DNA of 14,485 nt from contig JAFGVF010000348.1 of assembly GCA_016938155.1 (NCBI GenBank), positions 1-14,485 of the forward strand, in the 5' to 3' direction. Below are positions 5,465 to 14,012 of the stretch, in pieces. The position numbers and the translations under genes are program-made. Under the pieces are notes generated by a model, which was given only the letters and a program-made list of their open reading frames with translations, did no database searches and had not been told where the DNA came from. Position 1 is the stretch's first letter; the number at the start of each line of letters is the position of its first letter. This stretch comes from Candidatus Cloacimonadota bacterium (GTDB lineage Bacteria > Cloacimonadota > Cloacimonadia > Cloacimonadales > JAFGVF01).

Positions 5465-7867
5465 ATGCGGATTAGTTATAACTGGCTTAAACAGTACATA
5501 GATTTAAAAATTTCACCGGAAGAGCTTGAGGATAAACTTACTTTTGCCGGGATAGAAGTTGAAGGTGTTGAGAAAACCGGAGTTTTACTCAGACAGATTA
5601 TTATTGCCCAAGTCACTTCTTGCGAGAAGATGCCGGATTCGGATCATTTAAGCCTTTGTCAGGTCTTCGACGGAAAAGAGTCAATGAATGTTGTCTGCGG
5701 AGCACCGAATGTCAGGAAAGGCCTTGTGGTTGCCTTTGCCCCAATTGGAACAGAATTGGGCGAGTTTAAGATTAAGAAGACAAAGATTCGAGGATTTGAA
5801 TCCAGTGGAATGATTTGCTCAGAGAAAGAACTTGAGTTATCCGACAATCATGACGGAATCATAGAGCTTCCTTCTGATGCACCTGTAGGGATGAATCTTG
5901 CAGCCTATCTAAAGTTGGATGATACTGTTTTTGAAGTTGAGATAACTCCCAACCGCCCGGATTTACTCGGGATGATAGGCGTAGCACGCGATCTTTCAGC
6001 ACTGTTTAACCTACCGCTTCATCTAAATGAGCCGGTTATGCCAAAAGCTGTGGAAAATATTACTGATTATTTAAAGCTATCTGTTCTTGAACCTGAAAAG
6101 TGTACCCGTTATATTGCAAGAGTAATTAAAAATGTTGTTATTAAAGAATCTCCAGATTGGCTGAAAAGGCACTTATTGGCAATGGGATTGCGACCAATCA
6201 ACAATGTTGTGGATATAACCAATCTCGTAATGATGGAATGGGGACATCCATTGCATGCCTTTGATTATGATAAACTCGAGGGAAAAGAGATTATTGTACG
6301 CGATGCAATTGAAGGCGAAGAGATTGAAGCCCTGAATGGTGAAACATATAAGCTTGTAAACTCTGACCTCGTCATAGCTGATGGTAAGACTCCAGGAGCT
6401 TTAGCGGGTGTTATTGGCTCAGTAGGTAAGAGTATTAGCGAAGCAACAACGACTATTGTATTAGAGGCAGCTTGTTTCCAGTATGCCACAATTCGTAAAA
6501 CATCATATAATCACAAGATATTTACCGATTCGTCTTACCGGTTTGAAAGAGGCCTAAGTCCAGAAACTTGTGAAATCATCAGTAGAAGAGCATGCGAATT
6601 AATCTGCGAGTTAGCGGAGGGTGTCCTTATAGAAGGAAGCTTGGATGTTTGCTCTATAAAACTTGAGAAACTGGAAGTAACCTTAAGAACAGCAAGAGTA
6701 AAGAAACTGCTGACTATCGATTTGGATAATAGTACCATCATCGGTTTTATGCAAAACCTGGGACTTGAGTTTGTTAAAGAAGTGAATCAAAGCCTGCACT
6801 TTCTTGTACCTTATTATAGAAATGATTTGTTAAGAGAAATAGATTTGATTGAAGAGATAATTAGACTTCATGGATATAACAATGTTGAGGAGAAAAACAA
6901 GCCCCAACAGATAATGAATCATGAAATCTTCAGCTCTCGCCGAAAAATTCAAGATATTTTAGTTAATAATGGATTCTATGATACAGTGACTCTTTCATTT
7001 GCAAATCCATCAGATTTTGAGAAGTTACTGCTTCCGGAAAACAGCTATCTTCGGAAGGCTGTTCGTTTAATCAATCCTCAAGGTATTGATTCTTCCATTA
7101 TGAGAACAAATCTGATAATCGACCAGATTAAGGTCGCTGTTTATAATCTTAATCGAGGAAATTACGATATAAAAACCTTTGAAATAAATAAGGTTTATCA
7201 TAATATCGATGGGAGTTATTCGGAGAATTATCAGTTAACCGGATTGATGACCGGAAGATTAATTGATAAATATTGGAAAGAGAAGGAACAAAGTTTTGAT
7301 TTCTATGATGTTAAGGGAGTAACAGAAGAGTTGCTTGATATTCACAAAGTAGAAGATTTCTCATTTGTTCCCTGTGATGAATCGTATCTAATCCCAAACT
7401 TATCCCTTTCAGTAGAGATAAAGGGAAAGAAAATCGGGAGCTTCGGTAAATTGAATCCTTCAGTAGTGGAGGCATTCGGGATTGATATTATGGAGTTTAA
7501 GCAGGATTTGTTTATTTTCGATCTCAATATTACTGAATTGCTTAAAATATCTGTAAAAAAATCGACTGTTTATGTAGAGCCGGCCAGATATCCACTAATC
7601 CGGAGAGACCTCTCTTTTGTAGTTTCTCAGGAACATAAAATTGAGGTATTAACAAAATTGATGTATTCTGTTAATCCTTCGATTATCAAGGAGATAAAGT
7701 TAATCGATGAGTATCGTGGGAAGGGAATCGAAAATGGCATGAGAAGCCTTACATTCTCAATAATCTACGGTTCAGAGAAAAAAACATTGACAGATAACTT
7801 TATTGATAACCTTTTCCAAAAAATTGTTCAGCTCTTAGAGCAACAATGTAATATTAAAATGAGGTAA
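5465..7867 (+). CDS. pheT: Phenylalanine-tRNA ligase beta subunit
   Basis: This is the 800-residue partner of PheS, carrying tRNA recognition and editing of mischarged Tyr-tRNA-Phe. Domains in order: N-terminal segment, EMAP-like tRNA-binding OB fold (about 39-150, with 'MPDSDHLSLCQV' and 'VCGAPNVRKG'), the conserved 'TPNRPDLLG' (161-169), B3/B4 editing domain (about 210-385, with 'INNVVDITNLVM'), B5 domain (about 403-475), catalytic-like core without activity (about 490-690), and the ferredoxin-fold anticodon-binding domain (about 705-800, 'RYPLIRRDLSFVV'). Length matches the usual ~795. The ATG at 5465 has a modest AGG upstream. Its last codons (ATG AGG TAA) provide GAGG as ribosome-binding site for the next gene. 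Confidence 0.97.
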   Translation: MRISYNWLKQYIDLKISPEELEDKLTFAGIEVEGVEKTGVLLRQIIIAQVTSCEKMPDSDHLSLCQVFDGKESMNVVCGAPNVRKGLVVAFAPIGTELGEFKIKKTKIRGFESSGMICSEKELELSDNHDGIIELPSDAPVGMNLAAYLKLDDTVFEVEITPNRPDLLGMIGVARDLSALFNLPLHLNEPVMPKAVENITDYLKLSVLEPEKCTRYIARVIKNVVIKESPDWLKRHLLAMGLRPINNVVDITNLVMMEWGHPLHAFDYDKLEGKEIIVRDAIEGEEIEALNGETYKLVNSDLVIADGKTPGALAGVIGSVGKSISEATTTIVLEAACFQYATIRKTSYNHKIFTDSSYRFERGLSPETCEIISRRACELICELAEGVLIEGSLDVCSIKLEKLEVTLRTARVKKLLTIDLDNSTIIGFMQNLGLEFVKEVNQSLHFLVPYYRNDLLREIDLIEEIIRLHGYNNVEEKNKPQQIMNHEIFSSRRKIQDILVNNGFYDTVTLSFANPSDFEKLLLPENSYLRKAVRLINPQGIDSSIMRTNLIIDQIKVAVYNLNRGNYDIKTFEINKVYHNIDGSYSENYQLTGLMTGRLIDKYWKEKEQSFDFYDVKGVTEELLDIHKVEDFSFVPCDESYLIPNLSLSVEIKGKKIGSFGKLNPSVVEAFGIDIMEFKQDLFIFDLNITELLKISVKKSTVYVEPARYPLIRRDLSFVVSQEHKIEVLTKLMYSVNPSIIKEIKLIDEYRGKGIENGMRSLTFSIIYGSEKKTLTDNFIDNLFQKIVQLLEQQCNIKMR

Positions 7868-7872
7868 AATAC

Positions 7873-8244
7873 ATGTTTGACAACCAACAACAGGCAACCC
7901 CTCAGGAATCGCAGGACAATGCACTTGGTCAGCAGATTCAGAGGTTGATAGATGGCTTTAAAAACCTAAAAGAAAAGCACAGTAAGCTTAACGAAGAATA
8001 TAGCGAGTTAAAAGAGAAATTAGCCGTAACCGAGAACGAGCGAGACGAGAAAAGCCTTGAACTTGAGATGGCAAATGAGAAGATAACAGAACTTGAGAAA
8101 GATAAAGAAGGTTTGCAATTGCAAATTACCTCTCTTAAAGAATCCCAAGAATCTCTTGGAAAACTACTCCAGGAAACAAATCAAAAAACCAGCAGTATCT
8201 CTTCCAAAATCATGGATATACTGCCTATGCTTGACGAAATATAA
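7873..8244 (+). CDS. Small coiled-coil protein, possible ZapB-like partner
   Basis: This 123-residue protein is not recognised by sequence. Residues about 1-20 are Gln-rich. From about 20 to 112 it is an almost unbroken charged heptad pattern rich in Glu, Lys and Leu, with no Pro or Gly breaks except around 'KEGLQ' and 'ESLGK', so a long parallel or antiparallel coiled coil is predicted. The tail 'SKIMDILPMLDEI' is more hydrophobic. There is no signal peptide or membrane segment, so it should be cytoplasmic. GAGG (7861-7864) in the end of pheT lies 8 bases upstream; zapA begins 8 bp after its stop. Position directly before zapA and the coiled-coil make-up suggest a ZapB-like divisome protein. 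That is inference from context, since coiled coils resemble one another by composition. Confidence 0.8.
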   Translation: MFDNQQQATPQESQDNALGQQIQRLIDGFKNLKEKHSKLNEEYSELKEKLAVTENERDEKSLELEMANEKITELEKDKEGLQLQITSLKESQESLGKLLQETNQKTSSISSKIMDILPMLDEI

Positions 8245-8252
8245 TAAATAAA

Positions 8253-8522
8253 ATGGAATCTATCAGCATAGAGATATTCGGTCGAAGATATCAGATGAAG
8301 ACTGACTCTAAAGAGAATATACAACAATTGGAACGCCATATAAATGCAGAATTATCCAAGCTCTCAAATCGATTTAATGAGCTTGATAGAGACAAACTAC
8401 TCGTATTATTCTCCTTTTTACTCACTGAAGAATATCTTAATCTGAAGAAAGAGTTAGAGTCACTTCGCTCCGAACTAACAGTTCTAAATGCTGCCGATTC
8501 CTTATTAAACGATAATCTTTAA
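8253..8522 (+). CDS. zapA: Cell division protein ZapA
   Basis: ZapA is a small FtsZ-binding protein that bundles FtsZ filaments at the division ring. The 89-residue sequence has the family layout: an N-terminal beta-hairpin with 'IEIFGRRYQMK', a segment 'NIQQLERHINAEL', the central helix 'DRDKLLVLFSFLLTEEYLNLKKE' (quoted here as DRDKLLVLFSFL onward), and a C-terminal coiled coil. Length is usual (about 90-110). No clear Shine-Dalgarno precedes the ATG, so it probably depends on coupling to the upstream coiled-coil gene 8 bp away. Its final codons GAT AAT CTT TAA double as the likely -10 and start region of the 6S RNA. zapA next to the 6S RNA gene is a known synteny in many bacteria. Confidence 0.88.
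   Translation: MESISIEIFGRRYQMKTDSKENIQQLERHINAELSKLSNRFNELDRDKLLVLFSFLLTEEYLNLKKELESLRSELTVLNAADSLLNDNL
8511..8516 (+). promoter_or_regulatory. -10 element of the 6S RNA within zapA
   Basis: GATAAT matches five of six consensus bases and lies 6-7 bases before 8523, where the 6S closing stem begins. It consists of the Asp and Asn codons just before the last Leu of zapA. No good -35 is seen at 17 bp. Confidence rests on the coincidence with the RNA 5' end. Confidence 0.45.
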
Positions 8523-8699
8523 ATCTCTGCCTGCAATATGCGTGACATGTGTTGCTTTTGAACTACAGTTGCTCAGGGAAGCAAGCTATCGGTGGCATTT
8601 ATGCCGGGATAACCGGATTGGTAAAGCCTTTTAGTAAGCTGCCCACCTTAAATGAGGTTCACAACAGTCAAACAAGCACGGTTTTGCGGGTAGATATTT
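8521..8699 (+). ncRNA. ssrS: 6S RNA (SsrS)
   Basis: 6S RNA is a long double-stranded rod with an internal bubble that mimics an open promoter and sequesters housekeeping RNA polymerase. Here 8521-8536 pairs with 8684-8699 over 16 positions, with one mismatch and two G-U pairs: a strong closing stem for a ~180-nt RNA, the normal 6S size. A second stem follows inward, about GTG-TTG-C-TTT-GA near 8549-8562 with TCAAACAAGCAC at 8668-8679, with bulges, then GTTG with CAAC. The 3' side has a 'CCACCTTAAATGAGGTTCA' segment (8643-8661) closely like the corresponding 6S hairpin of E. coli. Location directly after zapA agrees with known gene order. No terminator follows before rny, so read-through or processing from the operon transcript is possible. 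The ends are estimates. Confidence 0.85.
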
Positions 8700-8724
8700 A
8701 TATTGAACAAAAAAGGGAATATCG

Positions 8725-10284
8725 ATGAGTATTGTATATATTCTGATTGGATTAATCGCAGGATTAATTGCCTCAGGTATCCTATTTCTAATCTTAAAGC
8801 AACGCTCTAAAGCCATCATCTTTACTGCTAAAGATCAGGCAGAGAAGATAATTGAAGATGCAAATAATGATTTAGCCTCCATCCGAAAAGAAACTATCCT
8901 TGAAGCAAAAGAGGAATGGTACAAAACCAAGAAAATCTATGAAGATGAGATTAAAGAAAGACAAAAAGAGCTGAGAACTCAGGAAAATACCTACAATGAA
9001 AGAGTTACTAAACTTGAGAAAAGGATAGAATCACTCGATAAAAAAGAGAGCATTCTTCAAAAACAGGAAGCTACACTCAAACAGCTTGAGACCGATATCG
9101 AGAAAAGAAACATCGAATTAGACAATTTGATAAAGTCTCAGGAGAAGAAGTTAATTGAGATTGCCGGAATGACACGAGAAGAAGCATCCGAGATTCTTAA
9201 AGAAGAGTTGTTAGAAAGCGTCAGGAAGCAAATTTCCGGAGAAGTCAGACAGATGATTACTCAGATTAAGAGCGATGCAGGTAAGAAAGCAGCTGAAATA
9301 CTTTCTCTTTCAATTCAGAGAATGGCTGTTGACCATGTATCAGAGAGCACAGTTGCTGTAGTATCACTCCCTTCGGATGAGATGAAAGGTAGAATCATCG
9401 GGAGAGAAGGAAGAAATATCAGGGCATTTGAAAAGGCTTCAGGGGTAGATTTGATTATAGACGACACACCTGAGGCAGTTGTGCTTTCCTGCTTTGATCC
9501 TGTAAAACGAGAAGTTGCAAGATTGTCACTTGAAAGACTGATACTTGACGGTCGCATTCATCCGGGTAGAATCGAAGAGGTGATTGAAAAAACAGGTAAA
9601 GAGATGGATGAAAGCCTGATAAAATTCGGTGAGAAAGCTGCTCTGGAAGCAAATATACATAACCTGTCTCCCAATATTATTAAATTGATTGGTAGATTAC
9701 ATTACAGAACAAGTTATGGACAGAATATTCTTCAGCATTCAATCGAGGCTGCATGGATGTGCGGTATTATGGCAGCTGAACTGGGCTTAGATCAGGAAGT
9801 TGCCCGTCGTGCAGCATTATTGCATGATATTGGAAAAGCAGTTGACCATGAGTTCGAAGGTTCTCACGCCTCAATAGGAGCAAATATTGCCCGTAAGAAC
9901 GGTGAGAGTAAGATTATTATCAATGCCATTGAGGCACATCATGAGGAAGTAGAGCCGATTAGTGTTTATGCACCTCTTGTTCAAGCTTGTGATGCAATAT
10001 CCGGTGCTCGTCCCGGGGCAAGAAGAGAAATGCTTGAGAGCTATATGCAGCGTCTTGAAAAGCTTGAGGAAATCGCCAGTGCTGTCGAGGGTGTAAGCAA
10101 ATCTTATGCTATCCAAGCCGGACGCGAACTGCGTATAATTGTGGAACCAAGTTCAATTGATGATTCTCAAACTCCGTTTATTGCTAATGATATTGCGACC
10201 AGAATTGAGAAAGAAGTTCAGTATCCGGGGCAGATTAAAGTTACAGTTATCCGTGAAACAAGACAGGTTGCAGTTGCTAAATAA
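8725..10284 (+). CDS. rny: Ribonuclease Y
   Basis: RNase Y is a membrane-anchored endoribonuclease that starts mRNA decay. The 519-residue protein has the full family order: one N-terminal membrane segment (about 4-24), a long charged coiled coil (about 30-170), a KH RNA-binding domain (about 210-275, with GRIIGREGRNIR at 222), and an HD domain with LLHDIGK, where His367 and Asp368 are the metal-binding pair, and a later HHEE motif. The C-terminal region ends 'VIRETRQVAVAK', as in most homologues. Length is normal (about 510-520). AAAAGGGA upstream of the ATG can act as ribosome-binding site. The gene starts 25 bp after the 6S RNA and ends 3 bp before folD. Confidence 0.97.
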   Translation: MSIVYILIGLIAGLIASGILFLILKQRSKAIIFTAKDQAEKIIEDANNDLASIRKETILEAKEEWYKTKKIYEDEIKERQKELRTQENTYNERVTKLEKRIESLDKKESILQKQEATLKQLETDIEKRNIELDNLIKSQEKKLIEIAGMTREEASEILKEELLESVRKQISGEVRQMITQIKSDAGKKAAEILSLSIQRMAVDHVSESTVAVVSLPSDEMKGRIIGREGRNIRAFEKASGVDLIIDDTPEAVVLSCFDPVKREVARLSLERLILDGRIHPGRIEEVIEKTGKEMDESLIKFGEKAALEANIHNLSPNIIKLIGRLHYRTSYGQNILQHSIEAAWMCGIMAAELGLDQEVARRAALLHDIGKAVDHEFEGSHASIGANIARKNGESKIIINAIEAHHEEVEPISVYAPLVQACDAISGARPGARREMLESYMQRLEKLEEIASAVEGVSKSYAIQAGRELRIIVEPSSIDDSQTPFIANDIATRIEKEVQYPGQIKVTVIRETRQVAVAK

Positions 10285-10287
10285 GCT

Positions 10288-11148
10288 ATGGTAATCCTAA
10301 AAGCGAAACCGATTACTAAAGATAAATATGAGTTATTATCTTCCGAAATCCGTGCTTTTGGGGTAGTTCCTAGTTTAACTGTCGTGATGATTGGTAATGA
10401 CCCGGCAGCCGAATACTATGTCCAAAACTTAGTGAAATTCGGGGCAAAGATTGGTGTTGAAGTAAACCTTACAAGATTTGAAAGTACAATCTCTGAAAAT
10501 GAGCTTATCTTAGTAATTAACGAGCTAAATCAGAATAAGAATGTACATGGTATTATGCTCCAGAAACCGCTTCCTAAACATATAGATGAAAACAAAATAG
10601 TTAACGCTATCACACCTTTTAAAGATGTTGATGGGTTCCATCCATATAATTTAGGTAATCTGTTTCTGGAAGAATCAAATTTTATTCCCTGCACTCCTGC
10701 AGCAGTTCTTGAAATACTCGATTATTATCAAATCGCTACTACCGGTAAGCATATAGTTATTATCGGACGAAGCAACATAGTGGGTAAACCTTTAGCTAAT
10801 CTATTTCTCAGGAAAGATAAAACAGGAAATGCTACCGTGACAATCTGCCACAGCAAAACAGACAACCTTGTCTCAATAACATCACAAGCAGATATTTTGG
10901 TTGCAGCAATTGGTATTCCTGAGTTTGTTGAACCGGAAATGATAAAAGAGGGAGCAGTTGTAATAGATGTCGGGATAAACGAAATCGAAACCGAGACAGG
11001 AGATAAAATCTATGTCGGAGATGTTGCCTATGAGGCATGTTTAGCGAAGTGCTCAGCCATAACACCTGTCCCCGGAGGAGTCGGTTCTGTTACAACTTAT
11101 AATCTCTTAAAAAATGTTTTTGTAGCCCTAAGGTTGAATTATGCTTAA
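10288..11148 (+). CDS. folD: FolD-type methylene-THF dehydrogenase/cyclohydrolase, catalytic Lys replaced
   Basis: FolD interconverts 5,10-methylene-THF and 10-formyl-THF through an NAD(P)-dependent dehydrogenase and a cyclohydrolase. The 286-residue protein has GNDPAAEYYV, GIMLQKPLP, DVDGFHPYNLG, the nucleotide-binding GRSNIVGKP and 'TPVPGGVGSVTTYNLL', so the family call is secure. In the usual YVxxKxK motif the first Lys, needed for cyclohydrolase activity, is Leu48 here (YVQNLVK; Tyr44 and Lys50 remain). Gln92 and Asp115 are kept, while the residue after Gln92 is Lys where Leu is common. The fingerprint PGGVGPMT is changed to PGGVGSVT. It may be dehydrogenase-only, or use another residue. 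The N-terminus is a little shorter than in E. coli; the ATG at 10288, 3 bp after rny, has no clear ribosome-binding site, suggesting coupling. Confidence 0.93.
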   Translation: MVILKAKPITKDKYELLSSEIRAFGVVPSLTVVMIGNDPAAEYYVQNLVKFGAKIGVEVNLTRFESTISENELILVINELNQNKNVHGIMLQKPLPKHIDENKIVNAITPFKDVDGFHPYNLGNLFLEESNFIPCTPAAVLEILDYYQIATTGKHIVIIGRSNIVGKPLANLFLRKDKTGNATVTICHSKTDNLVSITSQADILVAAIGIPEFVEPEMIKEGAVVIDVGINEIETETGDKIYVGDVAYEACLAKCSAITPVPGGVGSVTTYNLLKNVFVALRLNYA

Positions 11149-11248
11149 TAAAGGCAAAAAAAATATTGACTTTATCCAAGAAAGATTAAATAAAGGTAAT
11201 ATTCCTAATTCTAATTTAAATGAAGATGATATAAATGGGAGGAAAATT

Positions 11249-13753
11249 ATGCGAAAAGCAAGTAACAAATTGTTTACTCTCTTGCTTTTGTCATTGGCTG
11301 TTTCTTTTCTTTTTTACGGTTGTGGCGTTGAAGGTCCAATTGACCCGAATTCTGCACCTACAATTTCAATTACATCCTACGAAGGAGCAGGAATTGAAAC
11401 TGCTAATGATGCTTACCCCGACAGTTTAGTAGTGTATTCTCGATTGAGGATATATTGGCATGCAGTTGATCAAGACGGTACAATTGAAAATTATGCTTAT
11501 CGTTTACTTAATGAAAACGGAGAAGCAATTGCAACACCCGGAAATAGCGTAATTGATAGTGATAATGCTATTGTTCCAAAGGCTGTTTTTGATTTATATG
11601 GTGGCGGTTGGGTACTTCATTATAAGGAAGGATCTCTACAGGAAACAACTTTAGCGGAAGCACCAAACGATAGAAAAACAATCTGGACAGACCAGAAATA
11701 TGTAATTTTAAACCTACCTGCATCCGATTCTGAAGGTAATCCTTCCCAGCAGATTACTTCACTTGAAGTTATCTGCATAGATGATAGAGGCGATATTTCC
11801 AATATTGCACAAAGAAAATTTAAGGCTAAATCGGAAGTTCCAACCTGTTTATTGAAGCTTTCCAAAGGTGCTTTGAATAATCCTGACCCTTTTGATGCTA
11901 GACAGCTTTCAAGAGTGGGTACAGGTATAATACTTAATTTTAGCATCGAAGATAACGACCCGTTTGTTGAAGCAGAGGCCGATTATTATCTCTTCAAGGT
12001 TGTAAAGCGTGACGCATCTACTCGTGAAATTATATCAGTATTACCTGCGGATGACACCTGGTATAATAGTAAAGATGATTCCAACACAGGAAATATTGCC
12101 GAGTTTTTATTAACAAAATATACAACTCCCGGAATCAGCTCTGATTTCGTCAATTCTTTGCAGGTTTCCTACACTGAAGTTGTTGCCCATTCCGTTGATA
12201 TGGCAGGTATCCATTCAGATGAGAGAATCATTCGTTTTGCTGTTAAGGAAGGCTATCATCCGGCTACTATTTTCTACCCCACAAGAAATTATGCCATCGG
12301 TACAAACCACTTTACCGATTACAGATTTGCCGAATTGGAAGAAGATCCACCTCAGGTTGAGGGAAGATATGCAACAGCACTATTCAAGAACAAGGATGGC
12401 TTCTATGCTTGCATGGGCAGTAGAAATCTTAAGATATGGCTTCGCTGGGGATACCATGGACAATACGGTTATAAGAATGAGGCTACATCTCAATCTGTTA
12501 TTACCGATAATCCCTATGACAGTGCACTGAATATTCTGCTTGATGAAGAGACTGATGAGAATTATTACTCTACAACTGAATATTATGACCTTAGATTGGA
12601 TGGTGCACCTTATAATTACCCACCTCTTGCAGAAAGCGTTTACACTGATGAAACCGGAGAGTATGCAGGAGAAACATGGTTGCGTGTACCTGTATCAAAC
12701 AGTATTGGTCAAAGTGTGGTAATGACAGGACTTGAAAGCGGCTATCATATCTTTGAAGTTAGAGCAGTTGACCTTCAGGGTGAAGTTGATAAAACACCTG
12801 CCATCTTTGAGTTTGTAATCGAGGAACCTATCCCGGCTGCTGAAAAGAGTGGTATCCTAATTATTGATGATGACCATCCTACCGCTGCAGCTCAGTACAT
12901 TAGCCCTGAAGCTATTGTTGATAATCTTTATTATTCCTTATTCTCCGGTCTGGATACCGTTGAAGAACTTGATATGCTTCAAATCGATGGGAACATTGAT
13001 AACATAGGAAGAAGATTGTCTCCCACAGATTTGAATAAGTATAAATTAGTGGTTTATCATTGCGATTCTCCGGCTGAATCACCAAACTTAGTAAGAGAGA
13101 ATGATGCCTTGGCACTCTATATGTACGGAGGCGGAAATTTAATCATCAGTGGTGGTGCAAGTATCAATACTGCAATTAGAAACAGTTTCACTGAAGAAAA
13201 GACATTCTTTGAAAGATTTATGAATGTCCGGAATACTCTTGAAGACCCGGTTGCTAACTATACACAGGCTGTTTCTGACGCATGGAGTAATCCTTTCTTC
13301 ACTAAAGCCTATCTCGCTGAAGCATATCAAAATGGTTCTACGGATATCAATTTAGAGTTGGATGAAGATATCGGGTTCAATACTCTCTACGAAATACCTC
13401 GTGGAGGTTTGGGACCAGTAACTTATTTCCCGAATATGGAAGGGAGTGAGAATACAATTGCAATGTATGGTTGCAAATCTGTTTATGCACAGGCAACAAA
13501 TCCTTCTTTTGTCCCAACTCCTGATGCATTTGAAAGATTAAATATGCAAACCGTAGGTTATAAAGTTCCCAACGAACTTGGTGGCTCATTATATGTATTC
13601 GGATTCCCTCTTTCCTACATGGGATTCCATTCTTATAATTTAAATAATGACGGCATTGAAGACCCTGCACTTGGTTTCTACTTCAATCCCAATAAACCCA
13701 TTTTCAAATTAATGGAAACTATTTATCAGGAAATAAATACTACGAATCCTTAG
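11249..13753 (+). CDS. Large predicted surface lipoprotein
   Basis: The protein has 834 residues from the ATG at 11249, chosen because GGGAGG (11237-11242) lies 6 bases upstream and the product then begins with a signal peptide: MRKASNK, a hydrophobic stretch (about 8-23), and FYGC with Cys25 as probable lipidation site. The reading frame stays open upstream to 11141, overlapping folD, but that 36-codon extension would bury the signal peptide. After Cys25 the chain is Pro/Asn-rich, then contains beta-rich Ig- or Fn3-like stretches ('RIYWHAVDQDGTIENYAYRL' near 70; 'SGYHIFEVRAVDLQGEVDK' near 500). From about 533 a different alpha/beta domain starts with 'GILIIDDDHP', followed by 'YKLVVYHCDSP' and 'GGGNLIISGG', reminiscent of amidotransferase-like folds. 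Function is not known. It closes the operon and is followed by a strong terminator. Confidence 0.85.
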   Translation: MRKASNKLFTLLLLSLAVSFLFYGCGVEGPIDPNSAPTISITSYEGAGIETANDAYPDSLVVYSRLRIYWHAVDQDGTIENYAYRLLNENGEAIATPGNSVIDSDNAIVPKAVFDLYGGGWVLHYKEGSLQETTLAEAPNDRKTIWTDQKYVILNLPASDSEGNPSQQITSLEVICIDDRGDISNIAQRKFKAKSEVPTCLLKLSKGALNNPDPFDARQLSRVGTGIILNFSIEDNDPFVEAEADYYLFKVVKRDASTREIISVLPADDTWYNSKDDSNTGNIAEFLLTKYTTPGISSDFVNSLQVSYTEVVAHSVDMAGIHSDERIIRFAVKEGYHPATIFYPTRNYAIGTNHFTDYRFAELEEDPPQVEGRYATALFKNKDGFYACMGSRNLKIWLRWGYHGQYGYKNEATSQSVITDNPYDSALNILLDEETDENYYSTTEYYDLRLDGAPYNYPPLAESVYTDETGEYAGETWLRVPVSNSIGQSVVMTGLESGYHIFEVRAVDLQGEVDKTPAIFEFVIEEPIPAAEKSGILIIDDDHPTAAAQYISPEAIVDNLYYSLFSGLDTVEELDMLQIDGNIDNIGRRLSPTDLNKYKLVVYHCDSPAESPNLVRENDALALYMYGGGNLIISGGASINTAIRNSFTEEKTFFERFMNVRNTLEDPVANYTQAVSDAWSNPFFTKAYLAEAYQNGSTDINLELDEDIGFNTLYEIPRGGLGPVTYFPNMEGSENTIAMYGCKSVYAQATNPSFVPTPDAFERLNMQTVGYKVPNELGGSLYVFGFPLSYMGFHSYNLNNDGIEDPALGFYFNPNKPIFKLMETIYQEINTTNP

Positions 13754-13778
13754 TCATTTCCTGTAAACAAAACATAAT

Positions 13779-13804
13779 AAACCTCTTCTTCGGAAGAGGT
13801 TTTT
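13779..13804 (+). terminator. Strong intrinsic terminator with C(UUCG)G loop
   Basis: ACCTCTTC (13781-13788) pairs perfectly with GAAGAGGT (13793-13800) around TTCG. The stem can extend by two A-T pairs. A T-rich tail, TTTTCTTTTT, follows. The UUCG tetraloop closed by C-G is exceptionally stable. It lies about 25 bp after the lipoprotein stop and marks the end of the block that begins at infC. Confidence 0.92.
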
Positions 13805-13969
13805 CTTTTTGTTCTATCACTGCCCTATCCAAATTCCTAAAACTCTCTTGGGAGTCTCTTGGGCAACCCCTGTCCGAAACCTGTGTCGACGGGCAAGTGT
13901 CGATAGCGATAATCACATGGATTTGATAGAGTTTGGACACTTATTGTGATAGAGCAATGATAGGGCATG

Positions 13970-13997
13970 AAAAAAGCCCTCAAAAAATGAGGGCTTT
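13970..13997 (-). terminator. Intrinsic terminator of the converging gene
   Basis: AAAGCCCTC (13973-13981) pairs with GAGGGCTTT (13989-13997) with a 7-base loop. On the minus strand the stem ends in six consecutive T residues (complement of 13970-13975). It lies about 15 bp past the stop of the minus-strand gene. On the plus strand only TTT follows, so it mainly serves the minus strand. Confidence 0.88.
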
Positions 13998-14012
13998 AAA
14001 TATAATTATGTT

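Noticed and set aside
11166..11192. Possible promoter (TTGACT, then TAAATA) ahead of the lipoprotein gene
   Set aside because: Spacing is 15 bp and the -10 is poor; the region is AT-rich, so such matches are expected by chance.
11141..11248. Extension of the lipoprotein frame upstream to an ATG inside folD
   Set aside because: It would place 36 polar residues before the signal peptide; the ATG at 11249 has a strong GGGAGG at good distance.
13740..13940. Minus-strand frame of 66 codons
   Set aside because: It reads through the strong terminator stem and has no ribosome-binding site or family features.
13814..13967. Inverted 9-mer TGCCCTATC/GATAGGGCA, 7-mer CTATCAC/GTGATAG and AAGTGTC/GACACTT in the terminator gap
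   Set aside because: The arms are short, far apart and not in the order needed for one continuous hairpin; not distinguishable from chance by eye.
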